Assembly (NCBI GenBank): GCA_947463125.1
Contig: CANHQZ010000016.1
Span: 1 to 38,553, forward strand
Source: Flavobacteriales bacterium
GTDB lineage: Bacteria; Bacteroidota; Bacteroidia; NS11-12g; UBA955
Length of the DNA: 38,553 bases
Direction of reading: 5' to 3'
Shown: piece after piece, positions 8,103 to 15,764 of the stretch
Numbering within the stretch: position 1 is the first letter of the stretch
Layout: each line of letters opens with the position of its first letter
The notes under the pieces: generated by a model
Told to the model about the DNA's origin: nothing
Databases searched by the model: none
The model's input: only the letters and a program-made list of their open reading frames with translations
Program-made: the position numbers and the translations under genes

Positions 8103-9515
8103 ATGAAATCCCCAATAATTGTAAAGCTTGGATTATTACTTTTGTGTATTTCAGGCATAGTAGCCAAAGCCCAAAGTATTCCCAATCCTTATTTTGAATG
8201 GTTTGACAGTAAAATCAGGTTAACGCCCGGAACTTGGCAAACACAAGGTATTGTCTCCAAAAATAAAGGCATCCGACTTTCAAACAGCAAAATCAGCGAT
8301 CTATATTCTACAGCATCATTGTTAAAATTTGATGACTCCGGTTCCCAGGCGCCTGCCTTCAAAATCAACGGGACTCCGGATTCAATAAAAGTAACATTTG
8401 AATCGGCATTGGATGGAGACACTGCATTCATTTACTTTTTGGCCATGAAATCAGGAGACTCAACACCGGCTGTTTTTCAGGAAATGATGATACATGGAAC
8501 ACACAGCCAGAAAACACAAAGTTTTGCGTTGGACTATATCCATCCTGATGCCGGAGTGGTGTGCGATACTGCTTACATTATTATCTATTCAGCAAATCCC
8601 GTAAACGGGCCACTTGGCAATGGATATATCAGTATCTCAGGCCTGCAGTTATTTGCCGCAAACAACCCCGTCAATGCTATTCCAAATCATGATTTTGCTA
8701 CCTGGAATGAAACAGGCATTACCTTTCCCGGCGACTGGACAAACCACCATATGCTTGCTTTTAACAACGGATTGAATGGGAATTTCGATTCACGCAGCAA
8801 CAATGCGCACACCGGATCACATGCCCTGTGGCTGAAAGGTTTTATAAACACTGCACCCAATGCAAAAAACGACTCCTTCCCTGCATTTTGCATTACCACC
8901 CGCAGCAGGAACATGATTGACCTGATTACACCCGATGCGGATCAGCCATCCTTCACTTACAGCGGACGTCCACAATCATTCCGCGGCTACGCGAAAACAG
9001 ATCTGGTAAAAGGCGACAGGCTGATGGTGTTTGTAAACCTGTTTAGCTCAGACAGCATTGTAGGTTCCACCATTGTTGCTATCGACAGCACCAATGGTAA
9101 ATACACGCTCTTTGAAAAGGATATTAACTGGTTGCCCGGCTACACCGGAAACTGCGAAAAAGCCACTATCGCCATTTATATCACCGACTCAACCGGTTTA
9201 AAGATGGTAAGTCCTGAAAGTCAGGCATGGATAGACAATGTCGAATTGGGCAATTTTGGTGTAAAAACCCAAAAAGCAGAGGCCTTGTCCCATTTCAGCA
9301 TATTCCCGAATCCTGCCAAAGACCATACCCGTATCACAATTACCGGCAAGCAACAAACCTCCCTGTATCTGATGAACACAGAAGGTAAGATTTTGCGCCA
9401 TATGAGCCGTATGAAAAATGGCGACAACTTATCGCTTACAGGCTTGTCAGCAGGTATGTATTTACTGGTTTCGCCCGAAACCGGAATAACAAAAAAACTC
9501 ATATTACAACCATGA
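8103..9515 (+). CDS. T9SS-secreted protein with two PNxxFxxW-type modules, embedded in the paa operon
   Basis: This 470-residue protein has a signal peptide (MKSPIIVKLGLLLLCISGIVAKAQ). Two related modules follow. The first begins IPNPYFEWFDS and the second, near residue 197, begins IPNHDFATWNETG; each continues with a Gly-x-Trp motif (TPGTWQT, FPGDWTN). Such PNxxFExW modules look like carbohydrate-binding or PCMD-like beta-sandwiches. The last 75 residues are a T9SS type A sorting domain (FSIFPNPAKDHTRI ... LTGLSAGMYLLV ... KKLILQP). It sits between paaA (12-base gap) and paaB (ATGA overlap), so it is co-transcribed and translationally coupled with a cytoplasmic enzyme complex. No enzyme motif is visible and the role is unknown. 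Confidence 0.85.
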   Translation: MKSPIIVKLGLLLLCISGIVAKAQSIPNPYFEWFDSKIRLTPGTWQTQGIVSKNKGIRLSNSKISDLYSTASLLKFDDSGSQAPAFKINGTPDSIKVTFESALDGDTAFIYFLAMKSGDSTPAVFQEMMIHGTHSQKTQSFALDYIHPDAGVVCDTAYIIIYSANPVNGPLGNGYISISGLQLFAANNPVNAIPNHDFATWNETGITFPGDWTNHHMLAFNNGLNGNFDSRSNNAHTGSHALWLKGFINTAPNAKNDSFPAFCITTRSRNMIDLITPDADQPSFTYSGRPQSFRGYAKTDLVKGDRLMVFVNLFSSDSIVGSTIVAIDSTNGKYTLFEKDINWLPGYTGNCEKATIAIYITDSTGLKMVSPESQAWIDNVELGNFGVKTQKAEALSHFSIFPNPAKDHTRITITGKQQTSLYLMNTEGKILRHMSRMKNGDNLSLTGLSAGMYLLVSPETGITKKLILQP

Positions 9516-9886
9516 TTATTAAATCATTAGACCCCAGAATAACCCGAGCCGGAATAGACGACGAATCAAAAGACGGCACACAGCAACCCCTTGATCAGTG
9601 GCACACATATGAAGTGTTTCAGCAGAAAAAACGCGGCACACATCATGTGCATGTGGGAAGCTTACACGCTCCTGATGCGGAACTGGCTATATTATTTGCC
9701 AAAGAGCAATACGCCCGCAGAGGACAATGCGTAAACCTTTGGGTCGTAAAAACCGCAGATGTATTTGCTACCGAATACGAAGATGAGGACATTTTCGCAA
9801 CAACCCCGGAAAAGAAATACCGTGAACCTGAAGTATACAAGGTGATGGACAGAATTCAGGCATTCAAGGCAAAACAAAATAGCTAA
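9512..9886 (+). CDS. paaB: 1,2-phenylacetyl-CoA epoxidase subunit B
   Basis: PaaB is a small bridging subunit that helps assemble the PaaA-PaaC heterodimers. The core matches the family: QWHTYEVFQQKKRGTHHVHV, then VGSLHAPDAELA and AKEQYARRGQCVNLWVV. At 124 residues it is somewhat longer than the usual 95-115, because of an N-terminal extension (SLDPRITRAGIDDE...). The ATG at 9512 overlaps the stop of the T9SS protein gene (ATGA), so the start is well supported. paaC follows after 3 bases. Confidence 0.95.
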   Translation: MIIKSLDPRITRAGIDDESKDGTQQPLDQWHTYEVFQQKKRGTHHVHVGSLHAPDAELAILFAKEQYARRGQCVNLWVVKTADVFATEYEDEDIFATTPEKKYREPEVYKVMDRIQAFKAKQNS

Positions 9887-9889
9887 ACC

Positions 9890-10660
9890 ATGGAATTAAC
9901 AGAAAGACACGTTGAGGGGCTGAAAGAGCTTCTCTATAAAATGGCCGATGATTTATTGATTCTGGGTCACAGAAACAGTGAATGGACAGGCCTTGGACCT
10001 GTATTGGAGGAAGATATTGCCTTTAGCAGTATGGCACAGGATAAACTGGGACAAAGCCTTGCTTTGTATGAATTGCTGCATGAGCTGGGAGAAAATATTC
10101 CGGATATTGTGGCGTTTACCCGCAATGACAATCAGTTTCACAATTGCCATCTGGTAGAAATGCCTATCGGGGAATACGATTTTAGCCTGGCGCGTCACTT
10201 TTTCTTCGACCATGCGGATGCCATCCGCTTTGCCATGCTCGAAAATTCTTCCTTTGAAGGTATATCCATGGTTTCCAGAAAATTCAGGGGTGAAATAAAA
10301 TATCACACCATGCATGCCGATGTGTGGATGAAGCAGCTAAGCCATGGAACCGAAGAAAGCAAAGCCCGCATGCAGTCTGCCATTAACGCAGCCTTTCCTT
10401 TGGCACTGGGCATTTTTGAGGAAGGCGAATATGAAGCCGAACTGAAAGAAGCCGGTATTTTTGAAGGTGAAGCTGCCCTGAAAAACCAGTGGCTGGAAAA
10501 GGTGAATAATGAGCTTAAAAAGCATGGATATACCTTGCCTGATGCGGATGATGTAACTCCTGCTCTGGGTGGCAGAAAAGGCTTCCATACAGAGCATCTG
10601 CAGCCATTGCTGAATGAAATGAGCGAGGTGTTTCAGATTGATCCCGGCGCTGACTGGTAA
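9890..10660 (+). CDS. paaC: 1,2-phenylacetyl-CoA epoxidase structural subunit C
   Basis: PaaC has the same ferritin-like fold as PaaA but does not bind the catalytic diiron site; it stabilises PaaA. The 256-residue protein shows family landmarks: DDLLILGHRNSEWTG, LEEDIAFSSMAQDKLGQ (where the ExxH of PaaA is replaced), and RKFRGEIKYHTMHADVWMKQL. The C-terminal region has GGRKGFHTEHLQPLL. It lies 3 bases after paaB and 5 bases before paaD. Confidence 0.95.
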   Translation: MELTERHVEGLKELLYKMADDLLILGHRNSEWTGLGPVLEEDIAFSSMAQDKLGQSLALYELLHELGENIPDIVAFTRNDNQFHNCHLVEMPIGEYDFSLARHFFFDHADAIRFAMLENSSFEGISMVSRKFRGEIKYHTMHADVWMKQLSHGTEESKARMQSAINAAFPLALGIFEEGEYEAELKEAGIFEGEAALKNQWLEKVNNELKKHGYTLPDADDVTPALGGRKGFHTEHLQPLLNEMSEVFQIDPGADW

Positions 10661-10665
10661 CAAAC

Positions 10666-11151
10666 ATGGAGAACCGCACCGCAGCCATCTATCAGCTTCT
10701 GGAAACCGTAATGGATCCGGAAATTCCCACCATTTCGCTGGTAGATCTGGGTATTGTAACCGGTGTGGAATGGGATGACGAAAATCCCCATGTAAAATTA
10801 ACACCCACTTTTTCCGGTTGTCCTGCGCTTCGCGTGATGGAACAACTCGTACACGAAAAGCTCAAAGCATCCGGTTTTGACAATCCAAAAGTGAGTACCA
10901 GTTTTGAGGTAGCCTGGAACAGCAACATGATTTCGGAAAAAGGTTTGGCTGCATTGAAAAAACATGGCCTTGCTCCCCCGCCAAAGCACGCAGGATACAT
11001 CGAACTGGATGTGTTGAGTGATATTGCCTGTCCGCTGTGCGATAGTCGAAATACGACCATGCAAACGCCATTTGGACCCACTTTATGCCGCAGCATGCAC
11101 TATTGCAAAAACTGCCACAATGCCTTTGAGGCATTCAAGCCGGTTACTTAG
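10666..11151 (+). CDS. paaD: phenylacetyl-CoA epoxidase maturation protein PaaD (DUF59 plus zinc ribbon)
   Basis: PaaD is thought to help mature the metal centres of the epoxidase. Residues 1-100 form a MIP18/DUF59 domain (VMDPEIPTISLVDLGIV, then LTPTFSGCPALRVM). The C-terminus has a zinc-ribbon-like set of cysteines: CPLC near residue 122 and a later C-x5-C-x2-C (CRSMHYCKNC). The length of 161 is normal. It is the last gene of the operon here. The reductase paaE, usually adjacent, is absent. The 3' end overlaps the convergent subtilase gene by 8 bases, leaving no room for a separate terminator. Confidence 0.94.
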   Translation: MENRTAAIYQLLETVMDPEIPTISLVDLGIVTGVEWDDENPHVKLTPTFSGCPALRVMEQLVHEKLKASGFDNPKVSTSFEVAWNSNMISEKGLAALKKHGLAPPPKHAGYIELDVLSDIACPLCDSRNTTMQTPFGPTLCRSMHYCKNCHNAFEAFKPVT

Positions 11152-12781
11152 GCATTTCAGATATAAATATCCTTGATTGAATAATCCCTTTTGAGGAATT
11201 TACTTGTAACACATAAAAGCCGGGAGACAAATCGGGAAGCCTTATTTTATTTCTTTCTATGACATTCAGCTCGGCTACTTTCCGGCCATCCATAGCACAT
11301 AGTATTACCCTACCATTTACCTGTGGCATGCCATCCCAAACAATTACCTGTCCGGGCAATGTAGGATTGGGGTAAATTTTGGTCCTGGTTCTCAGATTTT
11401 GATTTACAGAGGTGCACCAGACATTCATTTCAGTCCTTGCCTTCTCTATGTTCAGGCGACCTTCAGTTGCGCATTTTCCGTTCAGCGAAGGCAGTATATC
11501 AACACCCCGTAAAATCCATGTTCTCAGCAATTTCGCGGCAGAATCGGGTTGATTTTTATGAACAGTCCAAAATGAATCACATACTTCAGCGCACAGCAAG
11601 GCTGCCGCGGCTCCTACCTGCGGTGCGGCAAAGGAAGTGCCGCTTACGGCTGCATATGGCCCGTTTGGACCATTATAGGAACTCAATTGCGTGGTATAGG
11701 CTCCCTGCCCCGGCGATGCCAAATCTACATGCTCGGCGCTGTAACCCGAATTCATCCGGTTGTCATTCGCATCGGTATTGTTTACCACAAGGGTAAATAA
11801 ACTCGGGCACAGGCTTGGTATATCACCGGCTACACCCACATCCACATTGCTGTTGGTTGTAGCTATGCTGCTGATTATTCCCGCGTTACCCAGAGAATCG
11901 TACAGACTGCACCAGATGGGCTCTTCATTGGGGAATGCACCATCAATACCAACAGATGTATTCAAAGCCACAATAAATGCGCCTTTCCTGCCATCGGTTT
12001 GCATGTACAGCTGTTTCATGCGCAATGCGTAGAGCATGCTTCTTATTACGCCCAAATCTCCGTCGACTCCATTGAGCGGATAGCACAATAATGGCATTAG
12101 TTTCACATGCCAGTTGATGCCGGAAACCCCGGTTTTATTGTTTCCTGCAGCCCCAACAATGCCGGCTACCTCTGTTCCGTGGGCATACAAACTTTGGGTT
12201 GTAAAAGTTCTGTTATTGGAATCGCCGCCATTCCATCCGCGGTAATCGTCCACATACCCGTTGGAATCGTCATCCATGCCGTTCCAGGGTATTTCATTTC
12301 GGTTAAACCACATATTGGGTTTAAGATCCGGGTGTACAGTATCCATTCCATCATCTACCAGTGCTACAACGAGTGTATCGCCTCTTCTGTTTACCCCGCC
12401 GGTATTTCTATCCCAAAACCAGGGCGCACGAATGGTACTCAGGTAGTTCTGGGCACTGAATAAAGGATCGTCAGGATTTTTTCTGCGTGTAATTTGGTGA
12501 CAGCGCTGCACACCCTGAACGCCTTCAATGGCATTGAGTGTTCGCAAAAACAAGCCCGATAACTGATCTTGACTTACTTGCAGGCGATATAACCCAAATG
12601 CGGCATCTACCGGATAAAGCACTAAACCTTTCTGCTGCGACAACTTTGACGAAACGCCAGCAAATTGCCTGGAATCCAGCTTCAGCAATACCGTTGAATT
12701 TTGCGCATACAGATTCTGCAGCATCCCAACCAGAAAAAGCAGCAGAAAATGATATTTTGTATTACCTAGCAACCTTATCAA
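11144..12781 (-). CDS. S8 family subtilisin-like serine protease with T9SS sorting domain
   Basis: This secreted subtilase has 545 residues if the TTG at 12781 is used. A signal peptide (HFLLLFLVGMLQNLYAQ) and a propeptide-like region come first. The peptidase domain has Asp143 (ALVDDGMDTVHPD), His201 (AHGTEVAGIVGA) and Ser383 (SGTSFAAPQVG). An acidic insert (NGMDDDSNGYVDDY, about 167-180) may bind calcium. The C-terminus is a T9SS type A domain (TKIYPNPTLPGQVIV, then LPDLSPGFYVLQV). No ATG gives an intact signal peptide; the candidates are TTG at 12781 or TTG at 12772. The only internal ATG nearby (residue 20) would destroy it. A TAGCTTTG box overlaps the upstream TTG, which favours the 12772 start or an unusual initiation. 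Confidence 0.88.
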   Translation of the reverse strand: MIRLLGNTKYHFLLLFLVGMLQNLYAQNSTVLLKLDSRQFAGVSSKLSQQKGLVLYPVDAAFGLYRLQVSQDQLSGLFLRTLNAIEGVQGVQRCHQITRRKNPDDPLFSAQNYLSTIRAPWFWDRNTGGVNRRGDTLVVALVDDGMDTVHPDLKPNMWFNRNEIPWNGMDDDSNGYVDDYRGWNGGDSNNRTFTTQSLYAHGTEVAGIVGAAGNNKTGVSGINWHVKLMPLLCYPLNGVDGDLGVIRSMLYALRMKQLYMQTDGRKGAFIVALNTSVGIDGAFPNEEPIWCSLYDSLGNAGIISSIATTNSNVDVGVAGDIPSLCPSLFTLVVNNTDANDNRMNSGYSAEHVDLASPGQGAYTTQLSSYNGPNGPYAAVSGTSFAAPQVGAAAALLCAEVCDSFWTVHKNQPDSAAKLLRTWILRGVDILPSLNGKCATEGRLNIEKARTEMNVWCTSVNQNLRTRTKIYPNPTLPGQVIVWDGMPQVNGRVILCAMDGRKVAELNVIERNKIRLPDLSPGFYVLQVNSSKGIIQSRIFISEMPK

Positions 12782-12786
12782 AGCTA
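12779..12786 (-). promoter_or_regulatory. TAnnTTTG -7-like box at the start of the subtilase gene
   Basis: TAGCTTTG on the minus strand fits the -7 consensus and sits just past the T-tract of the terminator of the TPR gene. I see no TTG at the proper -33 distance. The box overlaps the first possible start codon of the subtilase. Confidence 0.35.
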
Positions 12787-12788
12787 AT

Positions 12789-12817
12789 AAAAAGGCCTGC
12801 TAATTCCTAGCAGGCCT
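12789..12817 (-). terminator. intrinsic terminator after the TPR-protein gene
   Basis: On the minus strand a perfect 9-bp stem (AGGCCTGCT / AGCAGGCCT) with a 7-base loop is followed by five T. It lies 24 bases past the TPR gene stop and only 8 bases before the first possible start of the subtilase gene. Confidence 0.85.
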
Positions 12818-12840
12818 CAAAAATATGGCTATTTTATGAA

Positions 12841-14529
12841 TTATGGCTTGGCACCGGGAGCAGCGGTTTTCTTCTGCTGACGCTGTGCCTGCTTTTTGAT
12901 ATAATTATCAACTGCTTCCTTGTCTTTTTTGATATTTTCATCTTCGGGAGCGAGTTCAATCATTTTGCCCAGATATTCAGAGCACTTATCCCACTGTTTT
13001 CTGCCCCTGGCAGTAGTTTGCATGCGGTTATAGGCCATCAGCATGGTTTGCTTATACTTAACCTTTTGATCCGCATTCAAGCGACCCATCCACACCAGAT
13101 AAGCGGCAGATGCATTACCGGTAGAGTCTGAAGGGTCCATTGCATCATACGCCTGGGCGATCTTGTAGTAACCCTGCACGGCCGTAGAATCCTTACCCAC
13201 AAGCTGCGTATAGGTACCAATGGCTTTTTGATACTGGCCTGCATTGAGCTGCGCATTTCCCAGGTAAAACAGGTCCTTATTCTCAAGCCCGTTGTTTTTC
13301 AACCGCTTCCATTCAATCACGGTAACTGCCCTGTCCCACTGTTTTCTGCCGGTATAGAAATCTTGCAATTGCTGGTACCAGATGGCAGGACAGCGGGCGG
13401 TATCGCTGATTACACTGATATGAATATCATAGGCCACATCGCTTTGACCAAGTCGACCCAGAAGATTCGCTTTGATAAAGTTCTCCTGCGGAGACAACGT
13501 ACGATTGAGGTTCTTCACATGCTTAGTTTCATACAGCTCAAAATAATCAAGTCCGGCCTGGTTGGTAGCTTTTGCTGTATCGTTTTTCTGCGCATAGGCA
13601 TAGGCAATTACACCATACAAATTGGTAAAGAGCTTTGAACCTGCCTTTTCCTGCTGTTCAAGAATACTCTTGGCCTCAGCAATGGCCTCATCATAATCAC
13701 CGGCCAGAAAAAGTGCCTGTGCATACATTTTACGGGCGGAGATATTGTTGTTGCGCTTTAGATACTCTTTGTAATAGAATACTGTACTGTCGCGCTTTTT
13801 CATCAAATTGAAGATATCGGCCTTTTGTCTGTAGGCGGGTGCAAAATCCTTATCGATCTTGAGCGCTTCGTTTATCTGATTCAAAGCAACATCATAGTTT
13901 CCTACACGCTGATAAACCATACCCTGCCTCAATTTTGAACGCGGGTCAGATTCATTCATGTAACCGGAAACGGTATATTGTTCGATAGACAGAGAAGCAT
14001 CTCCCTTATGGATTACCAGATAGGCATCGCCAAGCAAGAGCTGGGCTTCGTAGTCGGTTTCAGAAGCCTGTTTCAGACTGGCAGCCGCCTTGTCTGCATA
14101 GCTTCTCAGGCTGGCAGTTGGCGCATATTGCACCATCAAATAAGCTCTGCCAATTTCACGGTTTACCAAAGGCAACAGTTTTTTGCCTGACTTTCTGGCA
14201 GCGGCAAACTGATTTTCGGCTTCGGCCACATTCCCCTGCCTTAGCGCAATATGTCCCAGTCCGATGTTGTTTACAAAGTACTTCGGCATCATTTGCAAGC
14301 CTTTTTCAAACATGGCTTTAGCCGATGCAGTGTCGCCGGATTCGAGCAAATTAATACCAGCCCAGTAATAGGGTTCTCCCACTTTGGGCTTTTTGGCAAT
14401 CATGGCATCAAATGTTCTGGCAGCATCTTCATACTGCTCATTCCGGGTTTGTCTTCTTCCCTGTTCAATGCTTTGGGCCTGCAGAAGATATACTCCCGCT
14501 GTGGCCAATGTGAATAACAGTGTTTTCAT
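12841..14529 (-). CDS. tetratricopeptide repeat protein, periplasmic
   Basis: This 562-residue protein has a signal peptide (MKTLLFTLATAGVYLLQAQ). A long array of helical TPR-like repeats follows, for example EDAARTFDAMIAKKPKVGEP, DTASAKAMFEKGLQMMPKY, NYDVALNQINEALKIDKDF and QYQKAIGTYTQLVGKDS. The tail is Lys/Gln-rich (KKQAQRQQKKTAAPGAKP). No enzyme motif is present, so it is probably a scaffold. In many Bacteroidota a TPR protein of this kind follows a PstS-like lipoprotein at the end of an exbB-exbD-tonB locus; here the PstS-like gene is immediately upstream but the TonB-system genes are not in the window. A strong terminator follows. Confidence 0.85.
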   Translation of the reverse strand: MKTLLFTLATAGVYLLQAQSIEQGRRQTRNEQYEDAARTFDAMIAKKPKVGEPYYWAGINLLESGDTASAKAMFEKGLQMMPKYFVNNIGLGHIALRQGNVAEAENQFAAARKSGKKLLPLVNREIGRAYLMVQYAPTASLRSYADKAAASLKQASETDYEAQLLLGDAYLVIHKGDASLSIEQYTVSGYMNESDPRSKLRQGMVYQRVGNYDVALNQINEALKIDKDFAPAYRQKADIFNLMKKRDSTVFYYKEYLKRNNNISARKMYAQALFLAGDYDEAIAEAKSILEQQEKAGSKLFTNLYGVIAYAYAQKNDTAKATNQAGLDYFELYETKHVKNLNRTLSPQENFIKANLLGRLGQSDVAYDIHISVISDTARCPAIWYQQLQDFYTGRKQWDRAVTVIEWKRLKNNGLENKDLFYLGNAQLNAGQYQKAIGTYTQLVGKDSTAVQGYYKIAQAYDAMDPSDSTGNASAAYLVWMGRLNADQKVKYKQTMLMAYNRMQTTARGRKQWDKCSEYLGKMIELAPEDENIKKDKEAVDNYIKKQAQRQQKKTAAPGAKP

Positions 14530-14595
14530 TTTGGTGCAAAAAAAATATAAGTTGAACGGTTTACGAAGAATAAATCAAAAATTAATCCAAATTTA

Positions 14596-15489
14596 TCATT
14601 CTGTATCAACTTCTACGGTTCTTCCTGCATCAAAACACGGCAACAGACCGCTTTTCTTGACCAGAATTTGACCCGGTTGTGAGCAAATCCATGCGGCAAA
14701 TCCGCTGCCCAGACCCGAATATCCTTGTAGATCATGGATATAGACATCCTGAATAAACGGATATTGCCTTGTATAAATCTGCGACTGAAACGGATATGAC
14801 AGCCCGGTAGAATCGGTGTTTACCTGTAAGATTTTTACTTTCCTCTGATAATGCAGCGCCAGCGTATCTGTTTTGTCTGCAATGGTATTCACACCCACAA
14901 AACCAATAAATTCGGGATGGCTTGCCACCCAATCCATCACCGCATGTGGCCCTGAAAGGGAGATGACATTCGGTTGTGCGTGGTTATCCAGTTGAAAACG
15001 CCTGTAAAAAAACATGTAATTATTGCCTCCTTTTCTGTCAAAACACAATTTCTTTTGGGAAGAACCGGTACGTGCAGCCAGCAGCGCTTTCAGTTCCGAT
15101 TCACTGATTGCATCAGCAGATGCATTGCGATTGGCCACCAGTGCAATGGAGGATTTGGCAAACTTTACACTTCGAACCTTAAAGTTCCGGTTTTCGAGGG
15201 CTTCTTTCTCCTGTTCAAAGAAATCGCGGTGCAGAATGCATATTCGGCAGATTCCCTCATTAACCGCTTTCAAAATATCGGTTTCGGAAGCAAACGTAAA
15301 CCGGATATCGGCTTTCGGGTATTTGGATTCAAACACGTCTTTCATTTGTGTAAGCATGAGAGAGTCGGCAAAATCTGCCCATATATTCACTTTGCCTGCG
15401 GTTGGAACATCCTTTCCTTCTCCCTGATAATCATAATTGGAGCAAGCTGTGAAAACAAGGATTGCAATCACCCAAAAACTATTTCTCAT
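14596..15489 (-). CDS. PstS-like phosphate/anion-binding lipoprotein (substrate-binding domain)
   Basis: The start is taken at the ATG at 15489 (297 residues); another ATG at 15498 is also possible. A lipoprotein signal ends in the lipobox FTACS, placing the protein as a lipid-anchored periplasmic binding protein. The fold is of the PstS type: VNIWADFADSLMLTQ at the start, ASETDILKAVNEG, SSIALVANRNASADAIS and GGNNYMFFYRRF. The ligand is uncertain and no ABC permease or ATPase is adjacent. The gene overlaps the preceding small membrane-protein gene by 11 bases and is followed by the TPR gene 66 bases on. In Bacteroidota this gene type often accompanies ExbBD/TonB, so it may serve energy-coupled transport. 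Confidence 0.8.
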   Translation of the reverse strand: MRNSFWVIAILVFTACSNYDYQGEGKDVPTAGKVNIWADFADSLMLTQMKDVFESKYPKADIRFTFASETDILKAVNEGICRICILHRDFFEQEKEALENRNFKVRSVKFAKSSIALVANRNASADAISESELKALLAARTGSSQKKLCFDRKGGNNYMFFYRRFQLDNHAQPNVISLSGPHAVMDWVASHPEFIGFVGVNTIADKTDTLALHYQRKVKILQVNTDSTGLSYPFQSQIYTRQYPFIQDVYIHDLQGYSGLGSGFAAWICSQPGQILVKKSGLLPCFDAGRTVEVDTE

Positions 15490-15691
15490 TACCGGCATTC
15501 CTCCTTTTGCGCATCATCAGGTAGCCGTTTATTCCCCGAAAAACACCCCATACGAGCAGTATTCCTCCAAACCATATGGGATTAATTCCCCTGATTTCAA
15601 GTGCAGAAGGATTTAATGTAATAAAGTAAATGCCCATCCCAATAAAGACGCTGGCGGTGAGAAAATGGTAGAAATAACCGGTTTTGAACAT
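15479..15691 (-). CDS. small two-to-three-TM membrane protein
   Basis: This 70-residue protein has hydrophobic segments YFYHFLTASVFIGMGIYFIT and IWFGGILLVWGVFRGINGYL, and a basic C-terminus (MMRKRRNAGNEK). It belongs to no named family I recognise. The coding overlap with the PstS-like gene and the shared orientation suggest one operon with that gene and the TPR gene. A TATTTTTG box ends only 4 bases before the ATG, so the start codon may be almost at the transcription start. Confidence 0.7.
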   Translation of the reverse strand: MFKTGYFYHFLTASVFIGMGIYFITLNPSALEIRGINPIWFGGILLVWGVFRGINGYLMMRKRRNAGNEK

Positions 15692-15695
15692 AGGG

Positions 15696-15703
15696 CAAAA
15701 ATA
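15696..15703 (-). promoter_or_regulatory. TAnnTTTG -7-like box before the small membrane-protein gene
   Basis: TATTTTTG on the minus strand fits the Bacteroidetes -7 consensus and is followed by C. The -33 region falls in the terminator hairpin at 15711-15738 and holds no clear TTG. The box ends 4 bases before the ATG at 15691. Confidence 0.4.
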
Positions 15704-15710
15704 GGAAATA

Positions 15711-15738
15711 AAAAGGCCTTCCGAAGAAGGCCTTTTTT
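15711..15738. terminator. bidirectional intrinsic terminator with a UUCG loop on the minus strand
   Basis: A perfect 11-bp stem (AAAAGGCCTTC / GAAGGCCTTTT) encloses a 4-base loop. On the minus strand the loop is TTCG closed by C and G, the very stable cUUCGg tetraloop. There is an A-tract on one side and a T-tract on the other, so it should work in both directions. Its job is to end the T9SS sialidase-like gene 27 bases upstream on the minus strand. Confidence 0.9.
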
Positions 15739-15764
15739 GTTATTGACTGTGTTTTGGTATACTA

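Noticed and set aside
14974-15585. A 203-residue open frame antisense to the PstS-like lipoprotein gene
   Set aside because: The sense frame has a lipobox and PstS features; the antisense frame has none.
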